From Intrasporangium flavum (GTDB taxonomy: Bacteria > Actinomycetota > Actinomycetes > Actinomycetales > Dermatophilaceae), in the NCBI RefSeq assembly GCF_001956915.1, contig NZ_MLJO01000008.1, forward strand, positions 62,001-126,000: 64,000 nt of DNA. The letters are read 5' to 3'. The notes beneath the pieces are model-generated. The model did no database searches, was not told the DNA's origin, and worked only from the letters and a program-made list of their open reading frames with translations. Shown here piece after piece: positions 7,586 to 15,648 of the stretch. The position numbers were made by a program, and so were the translations under genes. Each line of letters begins with the position of its first letter. Position 1 is the first letter of the stretch.

Positions 7586-8890
7586 ATGCCTGACGCTGGG
7601 CTCGGTCGCGCCGTGCAGTCGGCGATCTACCGTGCGGGTGCCTTCGGCCGACGCCCCGAGGTCCCCACCGACGGCACGCGGCTCGAGGAGGCCGCCCGAC
7701 GCGTCATGTCGCGACGCGGGTTCGCCTACGTCGCAGGGTCGGCGGGGTCGGAGGCCACCGCTCGAGCCAACCTGCGGGCGTTCGACCGCTGGCAGGTGGC
7801 GCCCCGGATGCTCGTCGACACCCGCGAGCGCGACCAGTCCGTCGAGCTGTTCGGCCGACGCCACCCCTCACCGTTCCTCGTCTCCCCCGTGGGCGTCCTG
7901 TCGATGGCGCACGCCGACGCCGACCTCGCCGTGGCCAGGGGCGCAAGGGAGCAGGGTGTCACGCCCGTGCTGAGCACCCAGGCGTCGGTGCCGATGGAGG
8001 ACGTCGCGCGTGAGCTCGGCGGCTCCGGCCACTGGTACCAGCTGTACTGGAGCAGCGACGACGACCTCGTCGAGAGCCTCGTGTCGCGCGCCGAGGCCTG
8101 CGGCAGCGAGGCGCTCGTCGTCACCCTCGACACCGGCTACCTCGGCTGGCGCCCGCGCGACCTCGACCTCGGGCACCTGCCGTTCGCGCGCGGCGAGGGC
8201 ATCGCGCAGTACACGTCCGACCCCGTGTTCCGACGCCTCGTCGCCGAGCGCGTCGCGGCGGCGGGTTCCGCTGGGGCGCAGGACCGCCCGCGGCCGACGC
8301 CGGGCGCTGTGTCGACGCTGCTGTCGATGAGTCGCCACCACCCGGGCGACACGCGTCGCAACCTCACGTCGGCCGAGCCGCGCGCGGCGGTCGAGGTGTT
8401 CCTCGACGTCTTCAGCCGGCCGTCCCTGACGTGGGAGGACCTCCCCCGCCTGCGCGCCCTGACGACGATGCCCGTCGTGCTCAAGGGCGTGCTGCACCCC
8501 GACGACGCCCTGCGTGCCGTCGACGCCGGCGTCGACGGCCTCTGGGTGAGCAACCACGGAGGCCGGCAGGTCGACCGCTCGGTGGCGGCCCTCGACGCCC
8601 TGCCGGGCGTCGTCGAGGCGGTCCGCGGCGCCGGGTCTGCGATGCCGATCGTCTTCGACAGCGGGATCCGTTGCGGCGCAGACGCCTTCGTCGCCCTCGC
8701 GCTCGGGGCGACTGCGGTCGGCGTCGGCCGTCCGTACGTCTACGGCCTGGCGCTGGCCGGCGCGGCCGGCGTGGCGGAGGTGCTGCGCAACCTCCGTGCC
8801 GAGCTCGACCTCCAGCTGGCCCTGACGGGGCGGACGACGGTCGCCGGGCTGACGCCCGACGACCTCGTCGCCCTCGACGGACGCCGCTAG
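7586..8890 (+). CDS. FMN-dependent alpha-hydroxy-acid oxidase (lactate 2-monooxygenase-like)
   Basis: 434 residues, strong GAGGAGG ahead of the ATG. TIM-barrel flavoenzyme of the glycolate/lactate oxidase family. SNHGGRQVDRS at about residues 322-332 supplies the catalytic His and substrate-binding Arg; FDSGIRCGADAFVALALGA binds the FMN phosphate. The length, the MEDVARELG and LGHLPFARGEGIAQY stretches, and the long insertion around residues 225-260 fit lactate 2-monooxygenase-like proteins better than short lactate oxidases. Expected substrate L-lactate or a related 2-hydroxy acid. Its TAG shares four bases (CTAG, 8887-8890) with the TAG of the convergent secreted-protein gene. Confidence 0.88.
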   Translation: MPDAGLGRAVQSAIYRAGAFGRRPEVPTDGTRLEEAARRVMSRRGFAYVAGSAGSEATARANLRAFDRWQVAPRMLVDTRERDQSVELFGRRHPSPFLVSPVGVLSMAHADADLAVARGAREQGVTPVLSTQASVPMEDVARELGGSGHWYQLYWSSDDDLVESLVSRAEACGSEALVVTLDTGYLGWRPRDLDLGHLPFARGEGIAQYTSDPVFRRLVAERVAAAGSAGAQDRPRPTPGAVSTLLSMSRHHPGDTRRNLTSAEPRAAVEVFLDVFSRPSLTWEDLPRLRALTTMPVVLKGVLHPDDALRAVDAGVDGLWVSNHGGRQVDRSVAALDALPGVVEAVRGAGSAMPIVFDSGIRCGADAFVALALGATAVGVGRPYVYGLALAGAAGVAEVLRNLRAELDLQLALTGRTTVAGLTPDDLVALDGRR

Positions 8891-9960
8891 AGGCGGACGC
8901 CCGTGTAGCTCGTCGCAGTGCGCAGGTCGATGGTCGGCGTCGGGTCGCCGCCGACCTCCCACCACGTCTCCTTGGTGCCGCCGCCGTTGGTGCTCCAGCA
9001 CGAGCCCCACACGTTCTGCGGTGGGGCGTCGGCGAAGGTGCACGCGGTGTAGACGCCCGGCGGGACGTGCACCGTGAAGGCGCCGCCGTCGACGCCCGGG
9101 TCGGCCGAGGCGTCGGCGACCGGCAGGTCCTCGGCGTCGCCGAGGTTCTGGCAGCAGAGCGCGACGATGCCGCTGTTGCCCGCCGACACCGTGCCCGAGA
9201 TGGTGCGGCTGCCCACGACGACGTCGGCGCGCACGTAGTGCTCGGCGAAGCCGCCCGTCGTCGACTCCGGGATGACCCAGTAGTGCACGGGCGCGGTGCT
9301 GCACCCCGTCGTGCGGTAGGCCGCGCCGCACACCTGGGCGGGCAGGGTGGTGTCGACGTAGGACTGGGCCGAGCCGCTCAGCACGACGACGGAGCCGCCG
9401 GTGGTGGTGGGCCCGACGTTGCGCACGATGCGCACCGCCTTGAGCGGCCCCGCGGGATTGCGCCAGGTCAGGCGCACCTGCGGCCCGGTGGGGCTGTAGG
9501 ACGGACCGCTCACCGACGCGACGCCCGAGAGCGCCGTGACGACGTCCGGACGCGTCACGACCGTGACCGAGCGTCGGGCGGAGTACTGGCCATTCGCCCG
9601 GCCCCAGACGGCCAGGGTGTAGGCGACGTTCGGAGTGAGGCCGGGGTCGAGGGTGGTGCGGGCGGTACGACCGGTGACCGGCACGGCGTAGCCGGCGCTC
9701 GGCGTCGCGGCCGGCGTGTAGCCGCGGGTCAGGCGCACGACGCCGCCCCCGCCGGGGCTGTAGTAGGCCGCCGGGACGACGTAGCTGATGGCGATCCGGT
9801 GGGCGGTGCGCTCGGTGACGGTGATGTTCGAGACCGGCGGCGGCGCGGTGGCCGCGGTGCTGCTGGCGGCGGGCACGAGCAGCGCCGCCACGGCCGCGAG
9901 GACCGTCGCCAGGACGAGCGAGGCTCGTCGTCGGGTGGATGGTGGTGTGAGGCGGTGCAT
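8887..9960 (-). CDS. secreted protein with FN3-like domains and a C-terminal TTR/CarboxypepD-like domain
   Basis: 357 residues. A signal peptide is clear: basic RRRAS, then a hydrophobic run (LVLATVLAAVAALLV), then a small-residue cleavage region (SSTAA). Two fibronectin-III-like beta domains follow (about 40-135 and 136-250), the first starting PVSNITVTERTAHRIAISY. The C-terminal about 90 residues begin ISGTVSAGNSGIVALCCQ and contain GGAFTVHVPPGVYTACTF, like carboxypeptidase-regulatory/transthyretin-type surface modules. Function unknown; probably an exported adhesive or carbohydrate-interacting protein. Start ATG 9960 has GGGGAG upstream; ATG at 9979 is an alternative. Confidence 0.8.
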   Translation of the reverse strand: MHRLTPPSTRRRASLVLATVLAAVAALLVPAASSTAATAPPPVSNITVTERTAHRIAISYVVPAAYYSPGGGGVVRLTRGYTPAATPSAGYAVPVTGRTARTTLDPGLTPNVAYTLAVWGRANGQYSARRSVTVVTRPDVVTALSGVASVSGPSYSPTGPQVRLTWRNPAGPLKAVRIVRNVGPTTTGGSVVVLSGSAQSYVDTTLPAQVCGAAYRTTGCSTAPVHYWVIPESTTGGFAEHYVRADVVVGSRTISGTVSAGNSGIVALCCQNLGDAEDLPVADASADPGVDGGAFTVHVPPGVYTACTFADAPPQNVWGSCWSTNGGGTKETWWEVGGDPTPTIDLRTATSYTGVRL

Positions 9961-10087
9961 GGTGAGCTGCTCCCCTGTCATGTCGGACATGTGGGGCACA
10001 GTCTGGCGCACCGTCGCACCCTGTTGCGGGCCGACCGGCCGTCGAAACGGCTCGACGCCGCGGCGCCCGGTCGCGCAGGATCGGGGC

Positions 10088-10840
10088 ATGCCTGCGCTGG
10101 ACCACCTGACGAAGGACGCCTTCCCCAAGTCCGCCAAGTACGACGCCATGTGGCTCGTCGACCTCGACATGGGCCCGCACCCGCTCTGGCTGCTCGAGGA
10201 CCTCGCGGCCGACCTCGACCTCCGCCCGGGCATGCGCGTGCTCGACCTCGGGTCCGGTCTCGGCGCCACCTCGGTGTTCCTCGCCAAGGAGTACGGGGTC
10301 GACGTCGTGGCCGCCGACCTCTGGGTCGACCCGAGCGAGGCCGGCGCCGTCTTCGACAAGGAGGGCGTGGCCGACCGCGTCCTGCCGGTCCGCGTCGACG
10401 CCCACCAGCTGCCCTTCGGGCGGGGCGCCTTCGACGCGATCATCAGCATCGACGCGTGGGAGTACTTCGGCACCGGCGACCACTACCCGCCCTACGTCGC
10501 CAAGTTCCTGCGTCCCGGCGGGCAGCTCGGCGTGGCGACGCCCGCGCTCACCACGGAGGTGCGCGAGCTCGGCGAGATCCCCGACCACGTCGACAAGGTC
10601 GTCGGCTCGGAGACCGCCGCCTGGCACACCGCCGAGTGGCTGCGCAGCCAGTGGGACTTCTGCCGCGCGTTCACCTCGGTCACGGCGCGCACGCAGCCGG
10701 AGGGCTGCGCCAACTGGCTGCTCTGGGAGCGGGCGGTCAACGAGCTCAAGGGGCAGGCCACCTCGCCGGTGCAGCAGATGCTCGAGGCCGACGGCGGCGC
10801 CTTCGTCACGTTCGCACTCGTCACCGGGAGGGTCGCATGA
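10088..10840 (+). CDS. class I SAM-dependent methyltransferase
   Basis: 250 residues. SAM-binding motif I is VLDLGSGLGATS (about residues 50-61), the acidic residue after beta-2 is in VVAADLW, and motif IV is IISIDAWEYFGTGDHYPPYV. The substrate is unknown; the N-terminal region (LTKDAFPKSAKYDAMWLVDLDMGPHPLW) is typical of an actinobacterial group annotated only as methyltransferase. It overlaps the next gene by ATGA, so the two are probably coupled. Confidence 0.85.
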   Translation: MPALDHLTKDAFPKSAKYDAMWLVDLDMGPHPLWLLEDLAADLDLRPGMRVLDLGSGLGATSVFLAKEYGVDVVAADLWVDPSEAGAVFDKEGVADRVLPVRVDAHQLPFGRGAFDAIISIDAWEYFGTGDHYPPYVAKFLRPGGQLGVATPALTTEVRELGEIPDHVDKVVGSETAAWHTAEWLRSQWDFCRAFTSVTARTQPEGCANWLLWERAVNELKGQATSPVQQMLEADGGAFVTFALVTGRVA

Positions 10841-11415
10841 GCAGCACCGACGACAAGGACACCGACGCGTCGGGCGCGTCCGCGGGCACCGACGCGTCGG
10901 GCGCATCCGGGAGCACCGACGCCACGCGCGTCACGGCGTCCGACCTCGGCCACCTGCGCCGGGCGGTCGAGCTGGCCCGGCTGGCACTCGAGCGCGGCGA
11001 CGAGCCGTTCGGCTCGGTGCTCGTGTCCGCCGACGGCGAGGTGCTCTTCGAGGACCACAACCACGTCGTCGAGATGGACGAGACGCAGCACCCCGAGCTC
11101 GCCATCGCCCGCTGGGCCGGCGCCCGCCTGACGGCGGCCGAGCGTGCGAGCGCCACCGTCTACACCTCGGGCGAGCACTGCCCGATGTGCTCGGCCGCGC
11201 ACGGCTGGGTGGGCCTGGGCAGGATCGTCTACGCCGCGAGCAGCGAGCAGCTCGGCCGGTGGCGGGCGGCATGGGGCGCGCCGCCCTCCCCGGTGCGCGC
11301 CCTCGCCATCACCGACGTCGTACCGGGCGCCGTCGTCGCCGGCCCCGCGCTCGAGCTCGAGGACGAGGTGCGCGACCTGCACGATCGCTTCGCCCACCGC
11401 CACCCACCCACCTGA
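10837..11415 (+). CDS. cytidine/deoxycytidylate-deaminase-fold nucleoside deaminase
   Basis: 192 residues. Zinc-dependent deaminase fold: HPELAIAR carries the zinc His and the proton-shuttle Glu, and EHCPMCSAAHGWVGL carries the two zinc Cys. The first motif is HPE rather than the usual H[AC]E. Closest in appearance to the guanine/adenosine deaminase-like (TadA/GuaD) group; substrate unknown. The first about 30 residues are a disordered repeat (TDASGASAG TDASGASGS TDA) encoded by two GACGCGTC-containing DNA repeats, and the catalytic domain starts near residue 33. ATGA overlap with the upstream methyltransferase gene. Confidence 0.85.
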   Translation: MSSTDDKDTDASGASAGTDASGASGSTDATRVTASDLGHLRRAVELARLALERGDEPFGSVLVSADGEVLFEDHNHVVEMDETQHPELAIARWAGARLTAAERASATVYTSGEHCPMCSAAHGWVGLGRIVYAASSEQLGRWRAAWGAPPSPVRALAITDVVPGAVVAGPALELEDEVRDLHDRFAHRHPPT

Positions 11416-11452
11416 CGCGCCTGCCCGCACCCCTTCTCCCGCCACGTCCGGA

Positions 11453-11577
11453 GGAAACTGCGCCACGGCGCACTTCCGGCGCGCGATCGGCTGCGATCCG
11501 CGCGGTAAGTGCGCCATGGCGCAGTTCCAGACGCCGACGCTGCCGGATTCCATTCGAAACCGCGCCATGGCGCACTT
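11453..11577. repeat. palindromic repeat array, upstream half (copies A1-A3)
   Basis: Three 20-bp imperfect palindromes lie before the DUF559 gene: A1 11456-11475 (AACTGCGCCACGGCGCACTT), A2 11507-11526 (AAGTGCGCCATGGCGCAGTT, inverted) and A3 11558-11577 (AACCGCGCCATGGCGCACTT). Spacers A1-A2 and A2-A3 are both exactly 31 bp and unrelated in sequence. The core GCGCCATGGCGC is a perfect 12-bp palindrome in A2 and A3. A1 and A2 with their spacer form one long imperfect inverted repeat. A separate perfect palindrome, GGTCCCGCGGGACC, follows at 11580-11593. Confidence 0.9.
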
Positions 11578-11630
11578 CCGGTCCCGCGGGACCCTGTGGA
11601 GAGCACGGACGCGACGACCGTCTCCGAGGG

Positions 11631-11636
11631 CAGTCT
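11631..11636 (+). promoter_or_regulatory. -10-like CAGTCT of the first DUF559 gene
   Basis: CAGTCT is followed by six bases and the ATG, suggesting a leaderless transcript. Upstream, CCTGTGGA (11593-11600) begins exactly 50 bp before the ATG. The second DUF559-like gene has CAGACT and CCTGTGGA at the same distances. Confidence 0.45.
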
Positions 11637-11642
11637 CGACTC

Positions 11643-12572
11643 ATGGCGAGACACGACCGACCGCTGCCGATCCGACGACCCGATGCCCTGGCGTCCGGCC
11701 TGACGGACAGCCGCCTCCGACGCACCCACCAGGCGGTCTTCCGGGGCGTCCACGTGGAGGGCGACCTCGTGCCGGGCCTCGAGGGCCGCGTCCTGGCCGC
11801 CCTCGCCGTCGTCACCCCGGGTAGCTACGTCTCGCACCACACCGCCGCCCTGCTCTGGGGCGGCGTCGTGCCCGACGATCCGGACATCCACGTGTGCAGT
11901 CCACGCAACCGAACCCGGCGCGTCGGCATCGCCGCCCACCGGACGAAGGCCGGACACCGCGTCGTCGCCTTCCGCGGTGTGCGCGTCACGAGCCCGTCCC
12001 AGACGTTCCTCGACCTTGCGCAGGTGCTGGGTCTCGTCGACCTGGTCGTGCTCGGGGACTCGCTCGTCCGAGCCGGGCGCACCACGGAGAAGGAGCTGGT
12101 CGAGAGCGCACGCCACCAGAGCGGTCCGCACTCGAGGCTGGCGCGGCGCGCCGCCTCGCTCGTCCGTTCTCGCGTGGACTCCCCGATGGAGTCGCGCGTC
12201 CGGCTCCTCGTGGTGCTCGCCGGGCTGCCCGAGCCGGAGGTCGACCACCGGGTGTTCGACGCGGACGGCCGGCTCCTGCGGCGGTACGACCTCTCCTACC
12301 TGCCCTTCCGGCTCATCATCGAGTACGACGGGCGCCACCACGCGGAGTCCGACGAGCAGTGGCTCGGCGACATCGGACGCGACGAGGACCTCGACGACGA
12401 ACGCATCCGCCGCCTCGTCATCGTGTCCAGGGACGTCTACTCGACCCCGGCTCGGACGCTGTCACGGATCACGAAGGCGATGCGCTCGGTCGGGATGCCG
12501 GTGCCCCCGCTCCGCGACGACTGGCGACGCCACTTCCCGGGTCGGCCGGGTGACCTCGCGCAGCCGGCCTGA
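11643..12572 (+). CDS. DUF559 / AbiEi-like protein with Vsr-type endonuclease fold
   Basis: 309 residues. The N-terminal about 100 residues resemble the winged-helix region of AbiEi-type proteins (VTPGSYVSHHTAALLWGG, then RNRTRRVGIAAHRT). The middle helical part contains TFLDLAQVLGL. The C-terminal about 120 residues look like a DUF559/Vsr-type PD-(D/E)XK fold: SPMESRVRLLVVLAGLP, YDLSYLPFRLIIEYDGRHH with the acidic pair, then VIVSRDVY. Such genes are usually annotated DUF559 or type IV antitoxin-like. No toxin (AbiEii) partner is adjacent, so it stands alone. Flanked on both sides by the A-type palindromes, including a 23-bp identical direct repeat (11453-11475 and 12578-12600). Activity is inferred only. 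Confidence 0.8.
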   Translation: MARHDRPLPIRRPDALASGLTDSRLRRTHQAVFRGVHVEGDLVPGLEGRVLAALAVVTPGSYVSHHTAALLWGGVVPDDPDIHVCSPRNRTRRVGIAAHRTKAGHRVVAFRGVRVTSPSQTFLDLAQVLGLVDLVVLGDSLVRAGRTTEKELVESARHQSGPHSRLARRAASLVRSRVDSPMESRVRLLVVLAGLPEPEVDHRVFDADGRLLRRYDLSYLPFRLIIEYDGRHHAESDEQWLGDIGRDEDLDDERIRRLVIVSRDVYSTPARTLSRITKAMRSVGMPVPPLRDDWRRHFPGRPGDLAQPA

Positions 12573-12577
12573 CAGGC

Positions 12578-12651
12578 GGAAACTGCGCCACGGCGCACTT
12601 GTGGTCCGCACCCGCGCCGAACCGCGCGCGAAAGTGCGCCGTGGCGCGGTT
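12578..12651. repeat. palindromic repeat array, downstream half (copies A4-A5)
   Basis: A4 12581-12600 is identical to A1 (AACTGCGCCACGGCGCACTT) and the identity extends three bases upstream. A5 12632-12651 is AAGTGCGCCGTGGCGCGGTT, inverted. The A4-A5 spacer is again exactly 31 bp. A4 starts eight bases after the stop codon of the DUF559 gene. Confidence 0.9.
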
Positions 12652-12679
12652 GCGGCGCGGGTCGAGGGGTGGACAGCGT

Positions 12680-12694
12680 TTCGCCCACGGCGAA
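12680..12694. promoter_or_regulatory. ClgR-like operator upstream of clpC
   Basis: TTCGCCCACGGCGAA is a perfect inverted repeat with a 3-bp centre, 134 bp before clpC. It contains CGCYNANRGCG followed by WWS, the core I recall of the Corynebacterium ClgR site. ClgR activates clp genes in several actinobacteria. The assignment is by pattern only. Confidence 0.55.
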
Positions 12695-12827
12695 CAGAGG
12701 CCGAACCTGAGCGCAACCGACTCAGGATGGGGAACAGGACCCGACGTCGCCGCGTTGGTCGGGTTGTGCTCGTCGACAGCGGGCACGGATAGCATCGAGA
12801 TGTCTCTCGATCAGTCAGGAGAAGAAC

Positions 12828-15446
12828 ATGTTCGAACGGTTCACCGACAGGGCCCGGAGGGTGGTTGTCCTCGCGCAGGAGGAAGCACGCCTGCTCAACC
12901 ACAACTACATCGGGACCGAGCACATCCTCCTGGGTCTGATCCACGAAGGCGAAGGCGTCGCCGCGAAGGCCCTCGAGTCGCTCGACATCTCGCTCGAAGC
13001 GGTCCGGGCCCAGGTCCAGGAGATCATCGGCCAGGGGCAGCAGGCCCCCACCGGCCACATTCCCTTCACGCCTCGCGCCAAGAAGGTCCTCGAGTACTCG
13101 CTGCGCGAGGCCCTCCAGCTCGGCCACAGCTACATCGGCACCGAGCACATCCTCCTCGGCCTCATCCGCGAGGGCGAGGGCGTCGCCGCGCAGGTGCTCG
13201 TCAAGCTCGGCGCCGAGCTGAACAAGGTGCGCCAGCAGGTCATCCAGCTGCTGTCGGGCTACCAGGGTGGCCAGGGCAGCGAGAAGGCCGGCGCCGGCGT
13301 CGGTCAGGCCCAGGGCGAGGGCACCCCGGCGGGGTCGCTCGTGCTCGACCAGTTCGGGCGCAACCTCACGCAGGCCGCCCGCGAGGGCAAACTCGACCCG
13401 GTCATCGGGCGCGAGAAGGAGATCGAGCGGGTCATGCAGGTGCTGTCCCGCCGCACCAAGAACAACCCCGTCCTCATCGGCGAGCCCGGCGTCGGCAAGA
13501 CCGCCGTCGTCGAGGGCCTCGCGCAGGACATCGTCAAGGGCGAGGTGCCCGAGACGCTCAAGGACAAGCAGCTCTACACCCTCGACCTCGGCTCGCTCGT
13601 GGCCGGCAGCCGCTACCGCGGTGACTTCGAGGAGCGGCTGAAGAAGGTCCTCAAGGAGATCCGCACCCGCGGCGACATCATCATCTTCATCGACGAGATC
13701 CACACGCTCGTCGGTGCGGGTGCCGCCGAGGGCGCCATCGACGCGGCGAGCATCCTCAAGCCGATGCTGGCCCGCGGCGAGCTGCAGACGATCGGCGCGA
13801 CGACGCTCGACGAGTACCGCAAGCACATCGAGAAGGACTCGGCCCTCGAGCGGCGCTTCCAGCCGATCCAGGTGCAGGAGCCGACGCTCCCGCACGCCAT
13901 CGAGATCCTCAAGGGCCTGCGCGACCGCTACGAGGCCCACCACCGGGTCACGATCACCGACGGCGCGCTCGTCGCCGCGGCGAACATGGCCGACCGGTAC
14001 ATCAACGACCGCTTCCTGCCGGACAAGGCGATCGACCTCATCGACGAGGCGGGCGCGCGACTGCGCATCCGCCGGATGACGGCGCCGCCGGACCTGCGCG
14101 ACTTCGACGAGAAGATCGCCGCGCTGGTCCGCGAGAAGGAGTCGGCCATCGACGGCCAGGACTTCGAGCGTGCGGCCCGTGTCCGCGACGACGAGAAGCG
14201 CCTGCGCCAGGAGAAGGCCGAGCGCGAGGCCCAGTGGAAGTCCGGCGACATGGACGTCGTGGCCGAGGTCGACGAGGAGCTCATCGCCGAGGTCCTGGCG
14301 GCCAGCACCGGCATCCCGGTCTTCAAGCTGACCGAGGAGGAGAGCAGCCGCCTGCTCCACATGGAGGACGAGCTGCACAAGCGCATCGTCGGCATGGACG
14401 ACGCCGTCAAGGCGCTGTCCCAGGCGATCCGCCGCACCCGCGCCGGCCTGAAGGACCCGCGTCGCCCGGGTGGCTCGTTCATCTTCGCCGGCCCCACCGG
14501 CGTCGGTAAGACCGAGCTGGCCAAGACGCTCGCCGAGTTCCTCTTCGGCAGCGAGGACGCGCTGATCCAGCTCGACATGTCGGAGTACTCCGAGAAGCAC
14601 ACGGTGAGCCGCCTGTTCGGCTCGCCCCCCGGCTACGTCGGCTATGAGGAGGGCGGCCAGCTCACCGAGAAGGTGCGCCGCAAGCCGTTCTCCGTCGTGC
14701 TCTTCGACGAGGTCGAGAAGGCCCACCCGGAGATCTTCAACTCGCTGCTGCAGGTGCTCGAGGACGGCCGCCTCACCGACTCCCAGGGTCGGATGGTCGA
14801 CTTCAAGAACACCGTCATCATCATGACGACCAACCTCGGCACGCGCGACATCTCCAAGGCCAACATGGGCTTCTCGGCCGGGCCCGACAGCCGCTCGGAC
14901 TACGAGCGGATGAAGGCGAAGGTCACCGACGAGCTCAAGCAGCACTTCCGGCCCGAGTTCCTCAACCGCGTCGACGACACCATCGTGTTCCCGCACCTCA
15001 ACAAGGACGAGATCACGCAGATCGTCGACCTCGAGATCGCCAAGCTCGACAAGCGGCTCAAGGACAAGGACATGGGCATCGAGCTCACGCAGGCGGCCAA
15101 GGACCTGCTCGCCAAGAAGGGCTACGACCCCGTGCTCGGTGCGCGCCCGCTGCGTCGCACCATCCAGCGCGAGATCGAGGACGCCCTGTCGGAGAAGATC
15201 CTCTACGCCGAGTTCACGTCCGGCCAGTACATCAAGGTCGACACCGAGGGCGAGGGCAAGGAGGAGACGTTCACCTTCTCCGACATGGCCCACCCCGACG
15301 CGACGCACCGCCCGGCCGACGACCTGCCCGAGCTTCCCGAGGGCGCGGCCCTCGACGAGGCCCTCGGCGTCAACGTGACGGCCGGACCGTCGGTGCCCGA
15401 CGACACCGTCTACCCCGACCACGGGGTGGCGGGCGGCGAGCGCTGA
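12828..15446 (+). CDS. clpC: ATP-dependent Clp protease ATP-binding subunit ClpC
   Basis: 872 residues, full length. Two Clp_N repeats (about 1-145, each with [12 protein letters not shown] or [12 protein letters not shown]), AAA-1 with Walker A GEPGVGKT near 218 and Walker [10 protein letters not shown] near 284, a UVR middle domain around 425-460, AAA-2 with Walker A GPTGVGKT near 555, and the D2-small domain. A hydrophilic tail of about 45 residues follows. ClpC unfolds substrates for ClpP and is essential in related actinobacteria. The start is supported by AGGAGA seven bases upstream. Preceded by a ClgR-like site and followed by a strong hairpin. Confidence 0.98.
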   Translation: MFERFTDRARRVVVLAQEEARLLNHNYIGTEHILLGLIHEGEGVAAKALESLDISLEAVRAQVQEIIGQGQQAPTGHIPFTPRAKKVLEYSLREALQLGHSYIGTEHILLGLIREGEGVAAQVLVKLGAELNKVRQQVIQLLSGYQGGQGSEKAGAGVGQAQGEGTPAGSLVLDQFGRNLTQAAREGKLDPVIGREKEIERVMQVLSRRTKNNPVLIGEPGVGKTAVVEGLAQDIVKGEVPETLKDKQLYTLDLGSLVAGSRYRGDFEERLKKVLKEIRTRGDIIIFIDEIHTLVGAGAAEGAIDAASILKPMLARGELQTIGATTLDEYRKHIEKDSALERRFQPIQVQEPTLPHAIEILKGLRDRYEAHHRVTITDGALVAAANMADRYINDRFLPDKAIDLIDEAGARLRIRRMTAPPDLRDFDEKIAALVREKESAIDGQDFERAARVRDDEKRLRQEKAEREAQWKSGDMDVVAEVDEELIAEVLAASTGIPVFKLTEEESSRLLHMEDELHKRIVGMDDAVKALSQAIRRTRAGLKDPRRPGGSFIFAGPTGVGKTELAKTLAEFLFGSEDALIQLDMSEYSEKHTVSRLFGSPPGYVGYEEGGQLTEKVRRKPFSVVLFDEVEKAHPEIFNSLLQVLEDGRLTDSQGRMVDFKNTVIIMTTNLGTRDISKANMGFSAGPDSRSDYERMKAKVTDELKQHFRPEFLNRVDDTIVFPHLNKDEITQIVDLEIAKLDKRLKDKDMGIELTQAAKDLLAKKGYDPVLGARPLRRTIQREIEDALSEKILYAEFTSGQYIKVDTEGEGKEETFTFSDMAHPDATHRPADDLPELPEGAALDEALGVNVTAGPSVPDDTVYPDHGVAGGER

Positions 15447-15473
15447 GCCTGCAGAAGCGGTAGAGCACACGGC

Positions 15474-15508
15474 CGAAGGGGCCGGGGACGCGTTCCCCGG
15501 CCCCTTCG
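15474..15508 (+). terminator. clpC terminator
   Basis: Perfect 15-bp stem, CGAAGGGGCCGGGGA and its complement, with a 5-nt loop (CGCGT), 27 bp after the clpC stop codon. The right arm ends CCTTCG; there is no long T tract, as usual in high-G+C bacteria. Confidence 0.85.
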
Positions 15509-15648
15509 TCGTACCTGCCTCCCGGCGTCGCTCGACCGGGGACGGACGCCGGGGTGCGCCCGGGTCAGACCCGGGTCGTAGCGGCGCCGGACGCGTCGGG
15601 CCCGTCGGCCGACGACGCGCGCCACCCAGCGCGGCGAGGGTTGGGGCC

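Noticed and set aside
4748..7864. 1038-codon open frame on the minus strand
   Set aside because: Only its end is real (proC, starting at 5554). The rest is Arg/Pro/Ala-rich shadow coding opposite or out of frame with proline dehydrogenase and the MDMPI gene, typical of 70+% G+C DNA.
7868..10906. 1012-codon minus-strand frame across the FMN oxidase, secreted protein and methyltransferase
   Set aside because: Crosses three convincing genes out of frame; composition is that of a shadow frame.
11643..12572. Complete AbiEi-AbiEii toxin-antitoxin module
   Set aside because: The antitoxin-like wHTH part is recognisable but no AbiEii nucleotidyltransferase toxin is adjacent at either DUF559-like locus.
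11453..12651. CRISPR array
   Set aside because: Repeats of 20 bp and constant 31-bp spacers look superficially right, but copies alternate in orientation, number only five, are split by a gene, vary at the centre, and no cas gene is present.
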